NCBI RefSeq assembly: GCF_011395035.1 | Contig: NZ_CP024768.1 | Coordinates: 1,871,732 to 1,935,731 of the forward strand | Reading direction: 5' to 3' | Length of the DNA stretch: 64,000 nucleotides | From: Pantoea cypripedii | GTDB taxonomy: Bacteria > Pseudomonadota > Gammaproteobacteria > Enterobacterales > Enterobacteriaceae | In this document: one piece after another, positions 62,346 to 64,000 of the stretch | Numbering within the stretch: position 1 is the first letter of the stretch | How the letters are laid out: each line of letters starts with the position of its first letter | The notes under the pieces: generated by a model | Told to the model about the DNA's origin: nothing | Database searches by the model: none | What the model saw: the letters and a program-made list of their open reading frames with translations, nothing else | Position numbers and translations under genes: made by a program

Positions 62346-62391
62346 GATGATTTACAATGCTGGAAAGCTGTAAATTATCTTTGTAAATCAT
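62346..62391. promoter_or_regulatory. Inverted-repeat operator candidate of cassette
   Basis: ATGATTTACA and TGTAAATCAT form an inverted repeat with a further TGTAAAT half-site between. It lies about 190 bases before the first cassette gene and suggests dedicated regulation. The leader that follows contains a T-rich stretch after GGGTGG that may attenuate transcription. Confidence 0.5.
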
Positions 62392-62576
62392 TGTACTATC
62401 AGACTTTCACAACCATCCGGATTGCGCACTAAAGCTTTGCAGGGATGCAAAGAGTTGTTGTATGCTCAGTTACCAGATTGGTGACACTTCATACCATTCC
62501 ACCTTGTGTCTTCACTGTATGGGTGGTTTTTTTGACTTTTTATTTTTACCCCTTGAGCCGTGATCGGGAGGTTTGG

Positions 62577-62918
62577 ATGACAACTTTAGCGCGACGCTCT
62601 GTGCAAACGATTAAAAATCGCACGCAGTACGTTGACTCATTTGTCGATTCTGAAACTTCAAATGAGTTCACTGTTCTTCGTTTAAGTGAGCGTCAGTCTC
62701 CTCAGCGTCAGCTTTTTATCGTTACGCTGAATGATACTCAGGCAGATGGTGAGGTTATTCCGTTCGCTGAAATTGCCACTTCATCAACGAACAAACTCCG
62801 TTATGTCGTGAAGCCTTCCGAACAGTATCCGCAACTGGCGGACGCTCATCTTCTGGACATGATAGAGACAGTAATTACAATCTTTATGAAGAAAAATTGG
62901 AATAATAATATTCACTAA
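62577..62918 (+). CDS. Unknown protein, first gene of repeat-flanked cassette
   Basis: The 113-residue protein is read from the ATG after GGGAGG; an upstream extension of 44 codons contains T-rich leader sequence and is unlikely. It is soluble, with LARRSVQTIKNRTQYVDSFV, VIPFAEIATSSTNKLRYVVK and a C-terminal helix LLDMIETVITIFMKKNW. No family is recognised. It precedes the GNAT-like gene by 13 bases, so the two form one operon, possibly a partner or antidote pair. Confidence 0.65.
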   Translation: MTTLARRSVQTIKNRTQYVDSFVDSETSNEFTVLRLSERQSPQRQLFIVTLNDTQADGEVIPFAEIATSSTNKLRYVVKPSEQYPQLADAHLLDMIETVITIFMKKNWNNNIH

Positions 62919-62931
62919 TAGGTTCACAGAT

Positions 62932-63648
62932 ATGCCCCCAGACCTGATTGGTAACTACAATAAAGATATTAACATCGAGTTAGATGGCGTAAAAAAACAT
63001 CTGGAAACGTCTTTTCTTTTTACTCGTGAAGGCGGTCTTTTCCGGGTTGATGAGTACGTTTTAAATGGTGGGGTATATCATTACTACCTGGATATTTATT
63101 CCATAGGTTGCTCTGAACCTGATTTTTATCTCGACTTCGGTACGGACCTTGATGATCAGGGAATGCGGCACGATGATATCGTTCAAAATCTGTTGTCTCT
63201 GAATATGGAAGATGAACGACGTACCAAAAAGATAGGTCGGGTTGCTTATAAGGATATGTTGCTACAGGATAATGGCTTCGTGCTTTCAGCAAAACAGATA
63301 AAAAGTGTTGTCATTGACGAAGATTACCGGGCAGCTGGCCTGGCAAGAAATATATACAAGACATTGACGATGAAGCATGAATATATTGTTTGTGATAATA
63401 CACAAAGTATCTCAGGCGGATCGTTATGGGCGAGCAGTATCTTAAGCATTGGCGAAGTCAGAATTTATGATATGCGCCTGAATGCTTTTGTTGATGTCCT
63501 TGCCAAAGAGGGAAAGGGTAGTGGGGGATTGATTCCCTGGAGTTGCCAGACTCTCACCGCACAACAAATCGTAGAGTGGGGGCGCTCATTTAATCCAGAT
63601 TCCTGTCATCATATAGTTAATGTGCTTAATAAAGATGCACTCCATTGA
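62932..63648 (+). CDS. GNAT-like protein, second gene of repeat-flanked cassette
   Basis: The 238-residue protein carries a likely acetyl-CoA-binding motif at residues 126-145: VVIDEDYRAAGLARNIYKTL, with Arg133-Ala-Ala-Gly136-Leu-Ala138 matching GNAT motif A. The N-terminal 100 residues are a separate acidic region (DIELDGVKK-like start, then LDFGTDLDDQGMRHDDI). It is bigger than TacT-type toxins. It may acetylate a cellular or phage target; function unknown. Confidence 0.65.
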   Translation: MPPDLIGNYNKDINIELDGVKKHLETSFLFTREGGLFRVDEYVLNGGVYHYYLDIYSIGCSEPDFYLDFGTDLDDQGMRHDDIVQNLLSLNMEDERRTKKIGRVAYKDMLLQDNGFVLSAKQIKSVVIDEDYRAAGLARNIYKTLTMKHEYIVCDNTQSISGGSLWASSILSIGEVRIYDMRLNAFVDVLAKEGKGSGGLIPWSCQTLTAQQIVEWGRSFNPDSCHHIVNVLNKDALH

Positions 63649-63734
63649 TAATAAACTCATCACTCGGTGTTTTTTCTCTGCTCCCCGCAATTGTTTGAAT
63701 AAGTTAAGAGGCATATGAATAGTTAATAACTATT

Positions 63735-63756
63735 GACCCGCTATGCGGTTTTTTTT
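63735..63756 (+). terminator. Terminator of cassette
   Basis: CCGC-TAT-GCGG followed by eight T, about 90 bases after the GNAT-like stop. Confidence 0.65.
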
Positions 63757-63786
63757 ATGCCCATAACCATAAAATGAGATTTCTAC

Positions 63787-63851
63787 AGTATGACGGCATA
63801 TTGCCAACGCTCAGGTTTAAAAATGTTTTTTCACCGCACCTCTGGCCTGGC
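63787..63851. repeat. 65-base direct repeat, right copy
   Basis: Partner of the copy at 62186-62250. It lies in the leader region of the dehydrogenase gene, presumably the original position next to divergent pqqU. Confidence 0.85.
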
Positions 63852-63911
63852 TGTGTAGCCGAATTCCTGTCAGGCTAGCGCTTTTGTCCGAAATCATAGA
63901 AGGGAGTGAAG

Positions 63912-64000
63912 ATGAGTCAGCAACCTGTGGTAGCGGTATTGGGACTGGGCGCAATGGGCCATGCATTTGCCGCTAACCTGTTGAAGAAAGACTTTGTGGT
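63912..64000 (+). CDS. NAD(P)-dependent oxidoreductase, 6-phosphogluconate/3-hydroxyisobutyrate dehydrogenase type (partial)
   Basis: The first 29 residues include VVAVLGLGAMGHAFAANLLK, the Rossmann Gly-x-Gly-x-x-Gly signature of the beta-hydroxyacid dehydrogenase family. AGGGAG precedes the ATG. The rest lies outside the window, so substrate cannot be guessed. Confidence 0.85.
   Translation, partial: MSQQPVVAVLGLGAMGHAFAANLLKKDFV

Noticed and set aside
62186..63851. Cassette as an insertion sequence
   Set aside because: No transposase, and 65-base direct repeats are far longer than usual target duplications.

Overview
The window is chromosomal DNA of an enterobacterium, most likely Erwiniaceae (Pantoea/Erwinia type). 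Supporting this are a Tus homologue with two Ter-like sites, a rarA-oqxAB-oqxR locus, srfABC, a ydcO/sutR pair, a yncD/pqqU receptor gene, and hairpin repeats of the kind scattered through such genomes. The Tus/Ter pair places the window in the replication terminus region. Genus assignment is inference from gene content; no database search was run.

Layout. Positions 1-21 kb are host core and flexible genome: tus (cut by the left edge), an MFS transporter, the oqxR/oqxB/oqxA/rarA efflux locus, a barnase-like RNase with its barstar-like inhibitor, srfA-srfB-srfC, a BenE-type transporter divergent from a SutR-type regulator, a MarR regulator with an isochorismatase-family hydrolase, and a Phd/VapC toxin-antitoxin pair. 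At 21182 a complete-looking 40.6-kb lambdoid prophage begins. It is inserted inside the TonB-dependent receptor gene yncD/pqqU, whose 3' part lies to the left (19317-21196) and 5' part to the right (61825-62091). A 15-bp identical core (21182-21196 and 61830-61844) marks the two attachment sites.

The prophage has an integrase, a leftward early operon of small genes, CI/Cro-type repressors with recognisable operators, a replication module (O-like protein with iterons inside its gene, DnaC-like loader, DnaB-like helicase) and a Q-type antiterminator with its late promoter. The late region holds a reversed accessory gene, a tRNA-Thr, hicAB and a lysis cassette (holin, GH19 endolysin, Rz/Rz1). 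It continues with two glycosyltransferase-like genes, HNH, terminase, HK97-type head genes and a lambda-type siphovirus tail. After the tip protein gpJ come accessory tail proteins, a small exported TonB C-terminal-domain protein, an S74-type tail fibre, a LexA-controlled dinI and an AriR/YmgB-like gene.

The most striking observation is a 23-codon gene next to attR (61604-61675, minus strand) whose product is an almost canonical PqqA, the peptide precursor of the cofactor PQQ. The prophage therefore disrupts the predicted PQQ importer gene pqqU. It also carries a PQQ precursor gene in the same orientation as, and directly downstream of, the orphaned pqqU promoter, and elsewhere encodes an exported TonB mimic. 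These three facts may form one PQQ/TonB-centred lysogenic conversion system; that link is inference.

To the right of the prophage, a 1.5-kb AT-rich two-gene cassette (unknown protein plus a GNAT-like protein) sits between 65-bp direct repeats, one of which lies upstream of an NAD(P)-dependent dehydrogenase gene that runs off the window. It looks like a separate recent insertion of unknown function.
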